Positions 23,039-31,242 of a stretch of DNA of 37,009 nucleotides are shown piece after piece. Position 1 is the stretch's first letter. Every line of letters begins with the position of its first letter. A program made the translations under genes and the position numbers. Below the pieces are notes generated by a model, which saw only the letters and a program-made list of their open reading frames with translations, ran no database searches and was not told where the DNA came from. Source of the stretch: JACVRN01 sp036389255 (lineage in GTDB: Bacteria; Acidobacteriota; Blastocatellia; Pyrinomonadales; Pyrinomonadaceae); the NCBI GenBank assembly GCA_036389255.1, contig DASVQI010000044.1, forward strand, positions 1 through 37,009, given 5' to 3'.

Positions 23039-23580
23039 TAGACAGCCCCCAGACAATTCATAGCGGTTTCGAGCCGCGAAGCCTGCGATTCCAACTCGCC
23101 GAAATACTGGTTGTAGCGCTCAATGAGCTTCGATTCAGTCCGGGTGCGAAGCTCTTCCGGGATGCTTTGCAAACCTGTTCTGAGTTGTTCCAGCTCTCCC
23201 ATTCTGGCGTTAACGAAATTGATTCCCGCCTGTAACTCTTCAGTGACCTCCGCCACCGTCGCAGTTATTGCATTAACCATCGTCGCTATGTCGGCGGTGA
23301 TTCGTACAATCTCTTCTGCGAAGCCAGCCGCGCGCGGTGGATTGTCGAGCTGTCCGATGGTCATAGTGATGATTCGCTGCTCGTACTCTTTTTTCTTCTG
23401 CCGCAGATGATTGAGCCTCAGTATGTCCGGGCGGTTCCCGAAATTCCTGCCGATATAAGTCTGCCCGTCGCCGGAGAAGCAGCCGACAAAAGGCACGTTG
23501 ATTGATGGAGCGTTAAACTCGCTCTGGATCGTTGGCACCTTCGCCGGGAGCCTTTGAATCTGCCCTGCTGCTATGCTCAC
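23038..23580 (-). CDS. Coiled-coil protein inserted between spike and gp25 genes
   Basis: 180 residues. N-terminal 50 residues are loop-like (VPTIQSEFNAPSINVPFVG), the rest is long heptad-rich helix (LRQKKKEYEQRII, ITATVAEVTEELQAGINFVNARM, ELRTRTESKLIERYNQYFGEL). Position within the baseplate block suggests a structural or assembly protein. I do not know this as a named family. Overlaps both neighbours. Confidence 0.6.
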   Translation of the reverse strand: MSIAAGQIQRLPAKVPTIQSEFNAPSINVPFVGCFSGDGQTYIGRNFGNRPDILRLNHLRQKKKEYEQRIITMTIGQLDNPPRAAGFAEEIVRITADIATMVNAITATVAEVTEELQAGINFVNARMGELEQLRTGLQSIPEELRTRTESKLIERYNQYFGELESQASRLETAMNCLGAV

Positions 23581-24065
23581 GCGCCACCCCCATCATCCAC
23601 AGGACTGAAGATCAATCCGGCCGCTCCGCTAATCTGAACAGTCCCAAACTCGCTTTTTATGAGAACCCTGCCAGCCTGAAGCATTAGGTCACCTTCGCAG
23701 ATAATCTTCAGGTCGCACGGGTATCTCAAGCAGGCGACACTTTCATCCGGAACGTCTTCAGGTAACGCCCCGGCCTCGTTGAATTGAGTCGTGTAGAACA
23801 GCTCATGCTTTCCGCCGGCGCGGCTCCACAGCGCCACCTCTACGCCCCTCTGGGGAATGCTCGCAAAGCCATGCCCCTGCCTGCTGATGCTTCCGGGGAA
23901 TGGTTTTATCCACTTTTCGCAGACCTCCGTTTCGCTGACGGCCGGGATGAGGACTTTAACCCTCCCGAGGTGTAGCGGGTCTTCATTGTCGGCGACGATG
24001 CCGTTCAGGCCATTAGGTAGACCAGACCGTCCGTCATCGTCTAGTTGTTCTGCCCTGCGGTTCAT
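23577..24065 (-). CDS. Baseplate spike protein, gpV / gp5-OB fold type
   Basis: 162 residues. NGLNGIVADNEDPLHLGRVKVLIP is the standard OB-fold opening of gp5/gpV spikes, then WIKPFPGSISRQGHGFASIPQRGVEVALW. The C-terminus has ICEGDLMLQAGRVLI repeats of a short beta-helix and a Gly-rich end; no metal-binding tip motif is seen. It forms the membrane-piercing tip below hub D. Its start overlaps the hub gene by 32 bases. Confidence 0.82.
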   Translation of the reverse strand: MNRRAEQLDDDGRSGLPNGLNGIVADNEDPLHLGRVKVLIPAVSETEVCEKWIKPFPGSISRQGHGFASIPQRGVEVALWSRAGGKHELFYTTQFNEAGALPEDVPDESVACLRYPCDLKIICEGDLMLQAGRVLIKSEFGTVQISGAAGLIFSPVDDGGGA

Positions 24066-25194
24066 TTCTATTTCTTCTCCTTCTTCTCACTCCCGCAATA
24101 TCACGCTTCAGTGTAAGTTCACAGCTAAACTCAGAAGGGCCAAGCGTATAAACGGCTTCTCTTACAATGTACTTTCCGCTATATAACGCACCTATGTTAT
24201 TTAGTAGAACCGTATCGCCTTGAAACAACGGTATGCTGTTTTCAAGAAACTGAGGAAGTAGTTTGATGCGGTGTTCAAATGCGGATTCGCGTTGATTATA
24301 GCGGCGTGACCGTGCGCGGCGTCTCGCCTCTCTTTGTGTTCTAGTCGGTAAGTCTTCGGTCACATAGGATTGAGTTCCGCGCTCCGCTTCGCTTCCGTCT
24401 ACGCCAGAAATACGACTGCCCGCCCGTCCCCTTGCTCTTACTTCAACTCGCCCCTGACGACCTCTTTTATTTTCAGGTAGCTTATAAGTAAGGCTGAAAC
24501 CGCGAAGCATTACAAAATCCCCGTTGTCACCTTTATATGTAAGGCTAGCTACAACTGCTCCCGTTCGTCCAGCTTCTTGCGCGTAAAGCTTATTACCGTT
24601 TGTGTACAATCGAAGCCCAGAGCGACGGGCGGCTTCTCTAGCAAGCTGCCAATCTGTTTGCTGAAATTGAAGGATTACGTCATGCTCTGCCGAGTCCGGC
24701 ACGTTTCCGTTAATAACAAAGTCAAGGTCATGCTCTTTAGCGAGCTTTCTTAGCAGGTTAAGGTCTGTCGTTTTGTTGTGATACCTTGAATGCTTGCGCT
24801 GCTTCATCTTGTTAGATAAATCGTAGAAAGTGAACGTAGCTATGTTGTTACTCCAAGAGTGGCGCGTAAGCATTCCCTGAAAAAGCGGGGGGAGTGTCGT
24901 CGGTTCATCAGAAGGCGAGCGATTAGATGCTAAAGTTCTGCGCGTTTGGTCGTGTGCTGTAGTTATAAATTCGCCTGCACCTATCCAGATTTTCACGCTT
25001 GACTTTTTCACGCCTGTAGAATCTAGGTGCGAATCAGTAAATCGAAACTCAGGGTCATAGACGCTTATATTCGCCTCGCTTGAATGGTCTGTGCTTAGCT
25101 CTACCGACACTTGAGTAATAAGGCCGGGGTGCTTCCAAGAGTCCAGCAGTACATCATTCAATAAAACGAGTGTGTGTTTTTCTATTAGCGCCAA
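24034..25194 (-). CDS. Baseplate hub protein D (late control D-like), intact copy
   Basis: 386 residues. Begins HTLVLLNDVLLDSWKHPG, contains TFYDLSNKMKQRKHSRYHNKT and LNLLRKLAKEHDLDFV, QQTDWQLAREAARRSGLRLY and GFSLTYKLPENKRGRQGRVEVRARGRAG, the order typical of gpD/gp27 hubs, and ends in a basic tail. Base composition is more AT-rich than the spike gene it overlaps (one hand-counted 60-bp line about 45% GC, versus about 57% in other parts). It stands in for the truncated hub gene at 32853-32918. It follows TMP1 by 27 bases with no U or X gene between. Confidence 0.8.
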   Translation of the reverse strand: MALIEKHTLVLLNDVLLDSWKHPGLITQVSVELSTDHSSEANISVYDPEFRFTDSHLDSTGVKKSSVKIWIGAGEFITTAHDQTRRTLASNRSPSDEPTTLPPLFQGMLTRHSWSNNIATFTFYDLSNKMKQRKHSRYHNKTTDLNLLRKLAKEHDLDFVINGNVPDSAEHDVILQFQQTDWQLAREAARRSGLRLYTNGNKLYAQEAGRTGAVVASLTYKGDNGDFVMLRGFSLTYKLPENKRGRQGRVEVRARGRAGSRISGVDGSEAERGTQSYVTEDLPTRTQREARRRARSRRYNQRESAFEHRIKLLPQFLENSIPLFQGDTVLLNNIGALYSGKYIVREAVYTLGPSEFSCELTLKRDIAGVRRRRRNRNEPQGRTTRR

Positions 25195-25221
25195 GAGGTT
25201 TATCTTTCCTTTACTTATAAC

Positions 25222-28200
25222 TCAGCTTCGCTCGTCATATTTCGCCTCTATATATCGCATCCGGCTTTCAAACTCAGCGAACAGTTCATCTTTGCTTTGG
25301 TCTAGTAGTTGTCGAAGCTTCGCTACCGATTCAGCATTTTCTTTAGAGCTTCCCGTAAACGTCGCGTTAATGTTCGGAGAGTAGTTCAAGTTAACTTGCG
25401 GTGCTGTAAAGCTGCCAGAAGGAACCGAAGACTGATTGACGTAAGCTGCCTCTGAGTATGCAACCTCTCTTAAAAGCTCCCTACCTCTTAACGAGCTTGT
25501 GCTGGGTAGATTTAACTCAGGTCGGTTTCGGGGAATCGTTAATGCTTGATTGCTTCTCTTTCTGTCGGCATTAAGAGCGCGAGTCGATACCACAAACTTC
25601 TGTAGTTCATCGTTTGGAGTAACGAAGCCGTTAGCGTTTGGAGTGAATAGCTCAACGCCGCGCTCGCCTCCGATGTAGTCAACGCCTTTAAGAACTCTCC
25701 CGCCTTTAGCAAAGTAGCCGCCGAAAGGTCTAACGTTCGGAGTGCTGCTTGTCTGATTTGAAGGCGTTGGAAAAGCGGGGAACGTTGGTCGCTCTATGAC
25801 AATAGAATTTACTCTGTCGGCTAAACTCTGAGCAGCCGAAGAGACGTTCCTGAATGCGGGGGGAATCTTATTAGCAGGGTCAACGCACTGGCCGAAAGCG
25901 TCTGCGGTCTGCTTGGCAGGCTCGGTAATACGGAGCAGGCTTTGTGCAAATTCCGGCATCCCCTGTAATCTTTTCTCGTCAAGCTGTTTGAGGTTGCCTA
26001 TGCCAGTATTAGGAAGCGAGTTGATGAATACTGCTTCTATGGCTCGCTTTATGTTCTGCTGTCCCTCAGAAGATAATCCGAGTTGTGGTAGCTCGGTCTG
26101 AATAAAGCTTTGTCTTACATCTGGAATAGCTAGTTGAGGCGCGAATCGTTGAAGCATCTCTCTGTCTGTAGGTAGCGGCCCGTTACCATAAAAGGGTCTT
26201 GCTAATTTTCGATAAAGATTATTCTCAAACTCTTTAACAGTGAATATGCCTTCTGCTCTGCTGAGTTCGCCGCCGCGTGTTAGAGCCTCACGAACAGAAC
26301 GCGCCGACGCTGCATAGTCAACGCTCTCCCCTCTCTCTCTCCTTTGTGTAATGTCTGCTAGCTGCGCGCTTGCGCCCCGCTCTACTCCTAATTGCTGCCT
26401 GTAGGCTTGCACGTTCTTGTAGCTTGCGAATGCACCGCCAGCAATAGCCATGATGCTAAAGGTCACAGGATTAGTAGCAAGGCCAGCAGCGCCGACAGCG
26501 CCCCGACCTATCAGACTTGCTCCGCCCGCAGCTACTTCCGAGTTGATGCCTCCGCCGCCACTTCCACCGCGTAACATACCGTTGAAAATGCCAACTCCGT
26601 CTGCGGCCTCCGCGCTCGCTTTACCTAAGCTTAGTATGCCAATCAGGGCTGCGGCTGTTGTGGGGTTATCCGCAGACATAGCTTGAAGGCTCTTGATTTG
26701 ATTTGATAGCTGCTCTGCTACGTTTCCGCCTAATGACATAACGGGAGCGCCAGCCGCAGCCCTCGCATTCGTTTGTGAGGCTGTAAATTCTAAGAACTGT
26801 CCGAGCGGGTTTCCCCTCTCGAACATTGAACTATAAAAGCCCTCAATATCAGGAACTCTCATATAGTTCTGCGTCTCTTTGTCTAACTGCCTCCGCATGA
26901 GCATCATCTGTGCTACTTCACGCTTTGCCGTGCGGTTGCCGAACATCACTTCTAATTGTTTGGCTACAGCTTCTACGTTCGTAGTGTCAACGCCCTTCCT
27001 ATCGAAAGCAGCCATTAACTTATCTGTGAAGATAAACGGGTCACGGCCCATTCCTTCGGCTATAGGGATAGCGCCGGGAAGCAGACGCGCAATCTTGCCC
27101 TGTTGATTGAACTCAACTTTTGAGCGGTCAAGCAGGCCCATCTCACCCCAGTATTTAAGTTTATGTGCGGGGATTTGCCCGCCGACAACTGAGCTATAAA
27201 GAGAGGTGAGAGCAGTTCCGGCATTCTTGCCGCCCATTTGCTGGATAAGCGGCATAAACTTCATTATACCTTCCGGCGAGAACTGCATACCTACAATCTG
27301 ACCCTGTTTGACGAAGTTGCGAAGCTCCGAAGGATTGACCTCTCCACCCGTAGCCAGATTTGATTGAGCTATGAGATTCAAATACTGCTTAGCGGTAGCG
27401 GTATCAATATCCTTGCCCATGAGTTCGACGGTTTTAGCGGCATTGCTGAACGCTCTAATAGCCTCTTGACGGCCTACCCTGTCGCCGTTTAGCGCCTCTG
27501 TGGCTGCTAGGAATTTAGAGGCTTGAGGTAGCAACGCTATAGCATCATTAACGCTGCCCATAGTGCCCGTAAGGTTCGTGAGTAGTTCCGTCACGTCTAC
27601 CTGACGCACGCCCCTTATTTGAGATGTTACTTGCTGTACTGCCTGCAAACCTCTGGCCTGCTCAGCTTGTGGATAGTTGAGCATTTGAAAATTGGTCTGT
27701 GCGCGTTTGAGTTCAAGGGCAGGGTCAATGAAGCCGCCCCTTACCATGTCATAGGTGCGTTGTGCAACATAACCGATATTGCGAGCCGTCTGCACTCCCC
27801 TGTTAAATCTGTCTACGTTGTCGTAGTCGCCGGATGCGCGCCGACCTCTGCGGCCTGTGCGTCCAGTCGCTCTAGCTGCTTCACGCTCTAAGCGTGCGCG
27901 CTCTCTTAGCAGTTTAATATCTGCTATCTCTGCGGAGCGTTGCGCGCCAGTGGCCCGCGCTTTGGTTTGAGTAAGCCTAGCCTGCTCACGTTCTAAACGA
28001 ACGCGGTCTTGCATCAGCTTGACTTGCTCACGCACGGCGCGAGTCTCGCGGTTTAATGCTGTAGTAGTAGCTCCGCTCTTTGGCAGAGCGCTCTTAGGCA
28101 GGCTGCTATTAGGCTTTAGTTTGTTGAGCGCTCTTTGAAGTGATGTTGCCTCTTTATTCGCGCCGCGCAGTTGCTTAGTGAGAGCAGAGATACGCTTCTC

Positions 28201-28260
28201 CGCTTGGCCTTGAACCAAGAATTGAAGGATAAGCTTGTGTGTTTCAGAGCCTCTAGCCAT
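25222..28260 (-). CDS. Tape measure protein 1
   Basis: 1012 residues, GAGGTAGTG before ATG. N-terminal GSETHKLILQFLVQGQAEKRI, coiled coil with QARLTQTKARATG repeats (~60-140), then a phage tail tape measure domain (~160-480), a hydrophobic Ala/Gly stretch (NPVTFSIMAIAGGAFASYKN, ~590-620) and a conserved C-terminal part (GGRVLKGVDYIGGERGVELF, TPNDELQKFVVSTRALNADR). The tape measure sets tail length and is a scaffold inside the tail tube. Both its N- and C-termini match those of TMP2 (33687-36803), so the two are full-length paralogues, not a split gene. A 60-bp sample is about 48% GC. Confidence 0.88.
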   Translation of the reverse strand: MARGSETHKLILQFLVQGQAEKRISALTKQLRGANKEATSLQRALNKLKPNSSLPKSALPKSGATTTALNRETRAVREQVKLMQDRVRLEREQARLTQTKARATGAQRSAEIADIKLLRERARLEREAARATGRTGRRGRRASGDYDNVDRFNRGVQTARNIGYVAQRTYDMVRGGFIDPALELKRAQTNFQMLNYPQAEQARGLQAVQQVTSQIRGVRQVDVTELLTNLTGTMGSVNDAIALLPQASKFLAATEALNGDRVGRQEAIRAFSNAAKTVELMGKDIDTATAKQYLNLIAQSNLATGGEVNPSELRNFVKQGQIVGMQFSPEGIMKFMPLIQQMGGKNAGTALTSLYSSVVGGQIPAHKLKYWGEMGLLDRSKVEFNQQGKIARLLPGAIPIAEGMGRDPFIFTDKLMAAFDRKGVDTTNVEAVAKQLEVMFGNRTAKREVAQMMLMRRQLDKETQNYMRVPDIEGFYSSMFERGNPLGQFLEFTASQTNARAAAGAPVMSLGGNVAEQLSNQIKSLQAMSADNPTTAAALIGILSLGKASAEAADGVGIFNGMLRGGSGGGGINSEVAAGGASLIGRGAVGAAGLATNPVTFSIMAIAGGAFASYKNVQAYRQQLGVERGASAQLADITQRRERGESVDYAASARSVREALTRGGELSRAEGIFTVKEFENNLYRKLARPFYGNGPLPTDREMLQRFAPQLAIPDVRQSFIQTELPQLGLSSEGQQNIKRAIEAVFINSLPNTGIGNLKQLDEKRLQGMPEFAQSLLRITEPAKQTADAFGQCVDPANKIPPAFRNVSSAAQSLADRVNSIVIERPTFPAFPTPSNQTSSTPNVRPFGGYFAKGGRVLKGVDYIGGERGVELFTPNANGFVTPNDELQKFVVSTRALNADRKRSNQALTIPRNRPELNLPSTSSLRGRELLREVAYSEAAYVNQSSVPSGSFTAPQVNLNYSPNINATFTGSSKENAESVAKLRQLLDQSKDELFAEFESRMRYIEAKYDERS

Positions 28261-28276
28261 TAGCTACACTACCTCT

Positions 28277-28924
28277 TTAATTAGCCGCCGCTTGCGCTAC
28301 CTCTTCATTTTCGGCTGCTTCGTTGAAGCTGTCAGAGTAACGGAGCGATGTTTCGCGCAGGGCTAAAATATCTACCATGTCCATCTCTTCCAGAACGGTC
28401 ATAGGTAACGGGCAGGGAAGAGAGAGCGCTCCGTCTTGAGTGGTAAAACTGATAATCTCTTTTCGGAGTAAGTAGCAGACACGTTTCATTCCCGTATAGC
28501 GTTTGTCGTCTGCTTCAATCTCATCAAAGCCTGTAAGTAAGTAGCCAAACTTAGCGACGTTGTAAATAGAGCCGTCACGCTCAATTCCAAAAGCGAGTCT
28601 GACAGTATCATCAGAGATTATTTCAACCTCGCGCTCTTTTGACGTTTCGCGTATGAAGTCCTCATACGCTTTAACAAGCCGTTCCCTGTCTATTGAAACT
28701 AAAGAAAGAAAAGCCTTCATAGGGAAAGGCTCTTTTAGCTCTCCAAAGCTCACAGTCGCCGCCCGATAAAACGGTAAGTCTGTCACCGAAGGGGTCAACC
28801 CTTTTAACTCTTCGTCAATCTCAAACAGGTCGCGCCCCTTTATACGTCGCCCTATCGTGGCGCTTTTATGCTCTTTGCCGTTCTCGTCAGTGTACCCTCT
28901 GAGAAACTTGACCGATTGCTGCAT
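28277..28924 (-). CDS. Tail assembly chaperone (gp41/E-like), paired with TMP1
   Basis: 215 residues, AGGGAGAG before ATG 28924. Opens FLRGYTDENGKEHKSATIGRR then KGRDLFEIDEELKGLTPSVTD, as in Mu gp41-type tail assembly chaperones, with the short C-terminal acidic/Ala tail. It lies 16 bases before TMP1. No slippery site or downstream overlapping frame extending it was found, unlike many chaperones. The tail tube and sheath genes that normally precede it are absent; instead a terminator (28976-29013) and moron genes lie upstream, so its promoter is not obvious. Confidence 0.7.
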   Translation of the reverse strand: MQQSVKFLRGYTDENGKEHKSATIGRRIKGRDLFEIDEELKGLTPSVTDLPFYRAATVSFGELKEPFPMKAFLSLVSIDRERLVKAYEDFIRETSKEREVEIISDDTVRLAFGIERDGSIYNVAKFGYLLTGFDEIEADDKRYTGMKRVCYLLRKEIISFTTQDGALSLPCPLPMTVLEEMDMVDILALRETSLRYSDSFNEAAENEEVAQAAAN

Positions 28925-28975
28925 TGTTCAACTCTCCCTGCGTCAATTTTCTTTTTTCGACTCGTATAAAAGACA

Positions 28976-29013
28976 AGAAGCCCGCGATGCGTTTAGTGCA
29001 TCAACGGGCTTCT
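28976..29013 (-). terminator. Rho-independent terminator of the moron genes
   Basis: AGAAGCCCG (28976-28984) pairs with CGGGCTTCT (29005-29013), inner GATGC/GCATC; on the minus strand the stem is followed by TGTCTTTTAT. It ends transcription from the 29489 lipoprotein side before the TAC1/TMP1 genes, isolating them. Bases 29014-29111 hold only a short GGCGCTCTA direct repeat. Confidence 0.75.
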
Positions 29014-29111
29014 ATTGAGCCTCTTAGGATTGCTATTTAGGCGCTCTACTTCGGCGCTCTATGTGAAGTGGATTATATCAGAGAAGCTTGCTTTGTGAAG
29101 AAATATTTTTC

Positions 29112-29489
29112 CTATTGAAACGCTACTGTGATGTTCTCGATTCTCCATATAGAGCTTTCTCTGGTTAGCGCGATAATGCTTTTCCCGCCGCATTTCCACT
29201 GAATCACAACCTCTGCGGATTCATGTATGACGGTTTCGTTTATTATCTCAAACCCTTTGCCTTCACATTCCAGATAAGTCTTACGGGTAGCAGCCGAAAG
29301 CGCCCTTAAACCTGCTACCTCTTGACTCTTGGTAGCGCTTGAAGAGTAGTATTGAATAGAGCCTTCGATATTCCCTTGCTCAAGTTTGCCCGCCCAGCCC
29401 TTCACAGTGTCAGAAGGAGAAGACAGAGAACCGCAGGCAATAATTAGAAGGCAAAGGGGAATTGATATAAAACTATGCGGGCGAGCCAT
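29112..29489 (-). CDS. Small lipoprotein (moron candidate)
   Basis: 125 residues. Signal with FISIPLCLLIIAC, lipobox Cys at 19, then an alpha/beta domain (VKGWAGKLEQGNIEGSIQYY, EVVIQWKCGGKSIIALTR) resembling lumazine-binding/DUF4878-type small secreted folds. Probably surface or periplasmic, expressed from the lysogen with its own terminator. Superinfection exclusion is a common role for such genes, not shown here. Confidence 0.65.
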   Translation of the reverse strand: MARPHSFISIPLCLLIIACGSLSSPSDTVKGWAGKLEQGNIEGSIQYYSSSATKSQEVAGLRALSAATRKTYLECEGKGFEIINETVIHESAEVVIQWKCGGKSIIALTRESSIWRIENITVAFQ

Positions 29490-29507
29490 GCGCCGAAAGG
29501 TAGCACA

Positions 29508-29708
29508 TCAGCCCTTTTTCTTTCCAGCTTTCTTAGTTGACGGTCTGCCTGCCTTGCGATTCTCTACTAGCTTCAAATCCTTCTCGTCTATCACATAATC
29601 GCGGCCTATCTTTTGGGCAGGCAAGCGCCCTTCACTTATTAACTGATAAATTCTTGGTTGGCTAATACCTAGCCGCTCGGCAGCTTGTTGAGTGGTGAGT
29701 AAGTTCAT
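29508..29708 (-). CDS. Excisionase-type helix-turn-helix protein
   Basis: 66 residues. LTTQQAAERLGISQPRIYQLISEGRLPAQKIGRDYVI is a MerR-like winged HTH of the excisionase family, followed by a basic tail (KAGRPSTKKAGKKKG). It is divergent from the 29824 gene across a 115-bp region with a promoter and palindrome, so it may control that region, or direct excision together with the integrase at 12483. Confidence 0.75.
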   Translation of the reverse strand: MNLLTTQQAAERLGISQPRIYQLISEGRLPAQKIGRDYVIDEKDLKLVENRKAGRPSTKKAGKKKG

Positions 29709-29758
29709 GCGGCGGATTATAAGCCAAAATTAACCCTATGACAAGCCATATTATTTTG

Positions 29759-29788
29759 TTGACAAAACCCTATGATGTATCATAGAAT
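29759..29788 (+). promoter_or_regulatory. Promoter with embedded operator for the 29824 operon
   Basis: TTGACA (29759-29764), an 18-base spacer, TAGAAT (29783-29788). The spacer and -10 overlap the perfect palindrome CTATGATGTATCATAG (29770-29785), and CCCTATGA occurs again at 29734. Repressor binding would block polymerase. The divergent HTH protein is a candidate binder. Confidence 0.6.
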
Positions 29789-29823
29789 AATCCCTAAGTT
29801 AGTCACACGAAAGGGCGAATCAA

Positions 29824-30030
29824 ATGAGCAAACTTGAGCAGGCAAAAAGCAAGCTGCGGTTCATAGGCAGAACGCTTAACAGGGGATTCATAGACGCGGA
29901 AACCTTAGAAGAGTTGAGCCGCGCATCATTCAACGCGCTTGAGCTATTAAATGAGCATGAAGAGGAAACCCTACAGCTTCCCCGCATAGCTGAGGCTTCC
30001 ACTGTTGTCATTTATCAGCCGAACGCATAA
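29824..30030 (+). CDS. Small helical phage protein
   Basis: 68 residues, first gene behind the promoter at 29759. A helix-rich sequence (LEQAKSKLRFIGRTLNRG, ETLEELSRASFNALELLNEHEEE) with no motif. Ribosome site weak (AAAGGGCG). Family unknown. Confidence 0.55.
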   Translation: MSKLEQAKSKLRFIGRTLNRGFIDAETLEELSRASFNALELLNEHEEETLQLPRIAEASTVVIYQPNA

Positions 30031-30035
30031 GAAGC

Positions 30036-30071
30036 GAGAGCTTAGGAAAGCAGCCACTTCCCTAAGCTCTC
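30036..30071 (+). terminator. Long perfect hairpin between two genes of the operon
   Basis: GAGAGCTTAGG (30036-30046) pairs with CCTAAGCTCTC (30061-30071), 14-base loop. No T-run follows, so it may act as an attenuator, mRNA-stability or partial-termination element rather than a full stop before the gene at 30103. Confidence 0.6.
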
Positions 30072-30102
30072 ATTCACCATTTACCACTTGAGAGGGGTAA
30101 CG

Positions 30103-30723
30103 ATGAGTAGAAAAGATAACACAAGCAACAAGGCGCTTCAAAGCGATGCGCTTTTAATCTTTAACACAATCCACGACAAGGCCACCCCAAAGGCCATACG
30201 GGAAGAGATAGGATACTACGCTGACGACGTACTTAACATCTCTCCGCTTGTCCCTGACCTATGGTCAGACAGGGAACTTTTTGTCGCGTGCTTTGTTGAC
30301 GGCATGAAGAGGGCCACGGAGGAACCTTACACTTATAGCCGCGATACGGTTAGAGAGATTGTAGAGAGCCTTAAAAAAGGCGAGACGCCCGAAGAGATAA
30401 TAGCCAGATTTAATGAGGCTCGAAAGCGTGTCGCATCGGAGCGACTTAACGCGCCAGAGCCTAAAGATAAGTCTTCAAACGACTGGCGCGTCTGGAAAGT
30501 CCGACAACTTGAACGCGCCTTCAATGGCACAGACGCCAAAGCCTACGATGCTGCTTGGACTGAATACCAAGCCTTGCTGCGCGGTTTGGTTAGTGACCGT
30601 CAGTTCTATCACGTCTCATACGCTCTAGCCTTACTGCCTCATCTGCTCGCGGCCCGTCAAGAGATAGACGCGACGATTGCCCGCGAAAAGCGGTCTAGCC
30701 AGAAGAGAGGGGGTAAGAAGTAA
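30103..30723 (+). CDS. Hypothetical phage protein
   Basis: 206 residues from ATG 30103, chosen for GAGAGGGG just upstream rather than the in-frame TTG at 30088. N-terminal helices (ALLIFNTIHDKATPKAIREE), REIVESLKKGETPEEIIARFN, then a helical, Trp-containing second half (DWRVWKVRQLERAFNGTD) and a basic end. No family recognised. Its TAATG overlap with the next gene shows coupling. Confidence 0.6.
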   Translation: MSRKDNTSNKALQSDALLIFNTIHDKATPKAIREEIGYYADDVLNISPLVPDLWSDRELFVACFVDGMKRATEEPYTYSRDTVREIVESLKKGETPEEIIARFNEARKRVASERLNAPEPKDKSSNDWRVWKVRQLERAFNGTDAKAYDAAWTEYQALLRGLVSDRQFYHVSYALALLPHLLAARQEIDATIAREKRSSQKRGGKK

Positions 30724-31052
30724 TGGCTCCGAGAAAAGAGGCGGCAAAGCCTAGAACTCGCGCTAAAGCTGCGGAAGACAAAAGAGAAGGCTTGCATTTA
30801 ACCTACGATGAAGCGAAGCGCCTTATCTCAACTCTTCCCTATATGAGCATCGAAGGCGACGGGGCAGTAGCGACACTTCTGCTGCTCATGTATTCAATGG
30901 TCTATCCGGCTGACGGTGCTAGCTATGCGAAGCCCGAAGACCTTTACCATCTAGTCTCTACAGAGCTTTTGTCATTGACGAGCGCCTTAGACGCTTTACA
31001 TAAAATAATGAGGCGTCGGCTGTCTGCTATTGAGAAAGGAGCGGCACAGTAA
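30723..31052 (+). CDS. Hypothetical protein
   Basis: 109 residues. Basic start (PRKEAAKPRTRAKAAEDKRE), then DEAKRLISTLPYMSIEGDGAVATLLLLMYSMVYPADGASY and a helical end. Probably a small DNA- or protein-binding partner of the upstream gene. Not recognised. It shares its last base with the next start. Confidence 0.55.
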   Translation: MAPRKEAAKPRTRAKAAEDKREGLHLTYDEAKRLISTLPYMSIEGDGAVATLLLLMYSMVYPADGASYAKPEDLYHLVSTELLSLTSALDALHKIMRRRLSAIEKGAAQ

Positions 31053-31192
31053 TGCACAAACACCTCTGCTCTCGCTGCCCTCGCCAGTTTGAATGCTCAG
31101 AGTCGGCCTGTGCTGAGTTTGAATTTTCAATCTGTTCTGAGTGTAAGGATAAAGCTCAGAAGAAGAAGCAGAAGAGACGTAAGAGAGCATAA
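31052..31192 (+). CDS. Tiny Cys-rich protein
   Basis: 46 residues, start overlapping the previous stop (TAATG). Six cysteines (CSRCPRQFEC, then C20, C28, C31) and a very basic tail (KDKAQKKKQKRRKRA). A single zinc-binding knuckle that binds nucleic acid is plausible. Its stop is followed by a hairpin. Confidence 0.6.
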   Translation: MHKHLCSRCPRQFECSESACAEFEFSICSECKDKAQKKKQKRRKRA

Positions 31193-31195
31193 CCT

Positions 31196-31223
31196 AGAAG
31201 GCGGCTACCCGACAGCCGCTTCT
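31196..31223 (+). terminator. Hairpin ending the 29824-31192 operon
   Basis: AGAA-G-GCGGCT (31196-31206) pairs with AGCCGC-TTCT (31214-31223), one bulged G, 7-base loop. It starts 4 bases past the stop and abuts the palindromic site C. Confidence 0.6.
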
Positions 31224-31241
31224 CTCAAAACTATTTTGAGT
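31223..31241. promoter_or_regulatory. 19-bp palindrome, site C
   Basis: TCTCAAAACTATTTTGAGT, arms of 7 matching pairs with one end mismatch; same motif as sites A and B. It ends 1 base before the HNH gene start codon, so binding would block it. Confidence 0.6.
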
Positions 31242-31242
31242 C

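Noticed and set aside
28277..28924. Programmed frameshift extending the chaperone into a second frame before TMP1
   Set aside because: No slippery heptamer was evident and only 16 bases separate the stop from TMP1.
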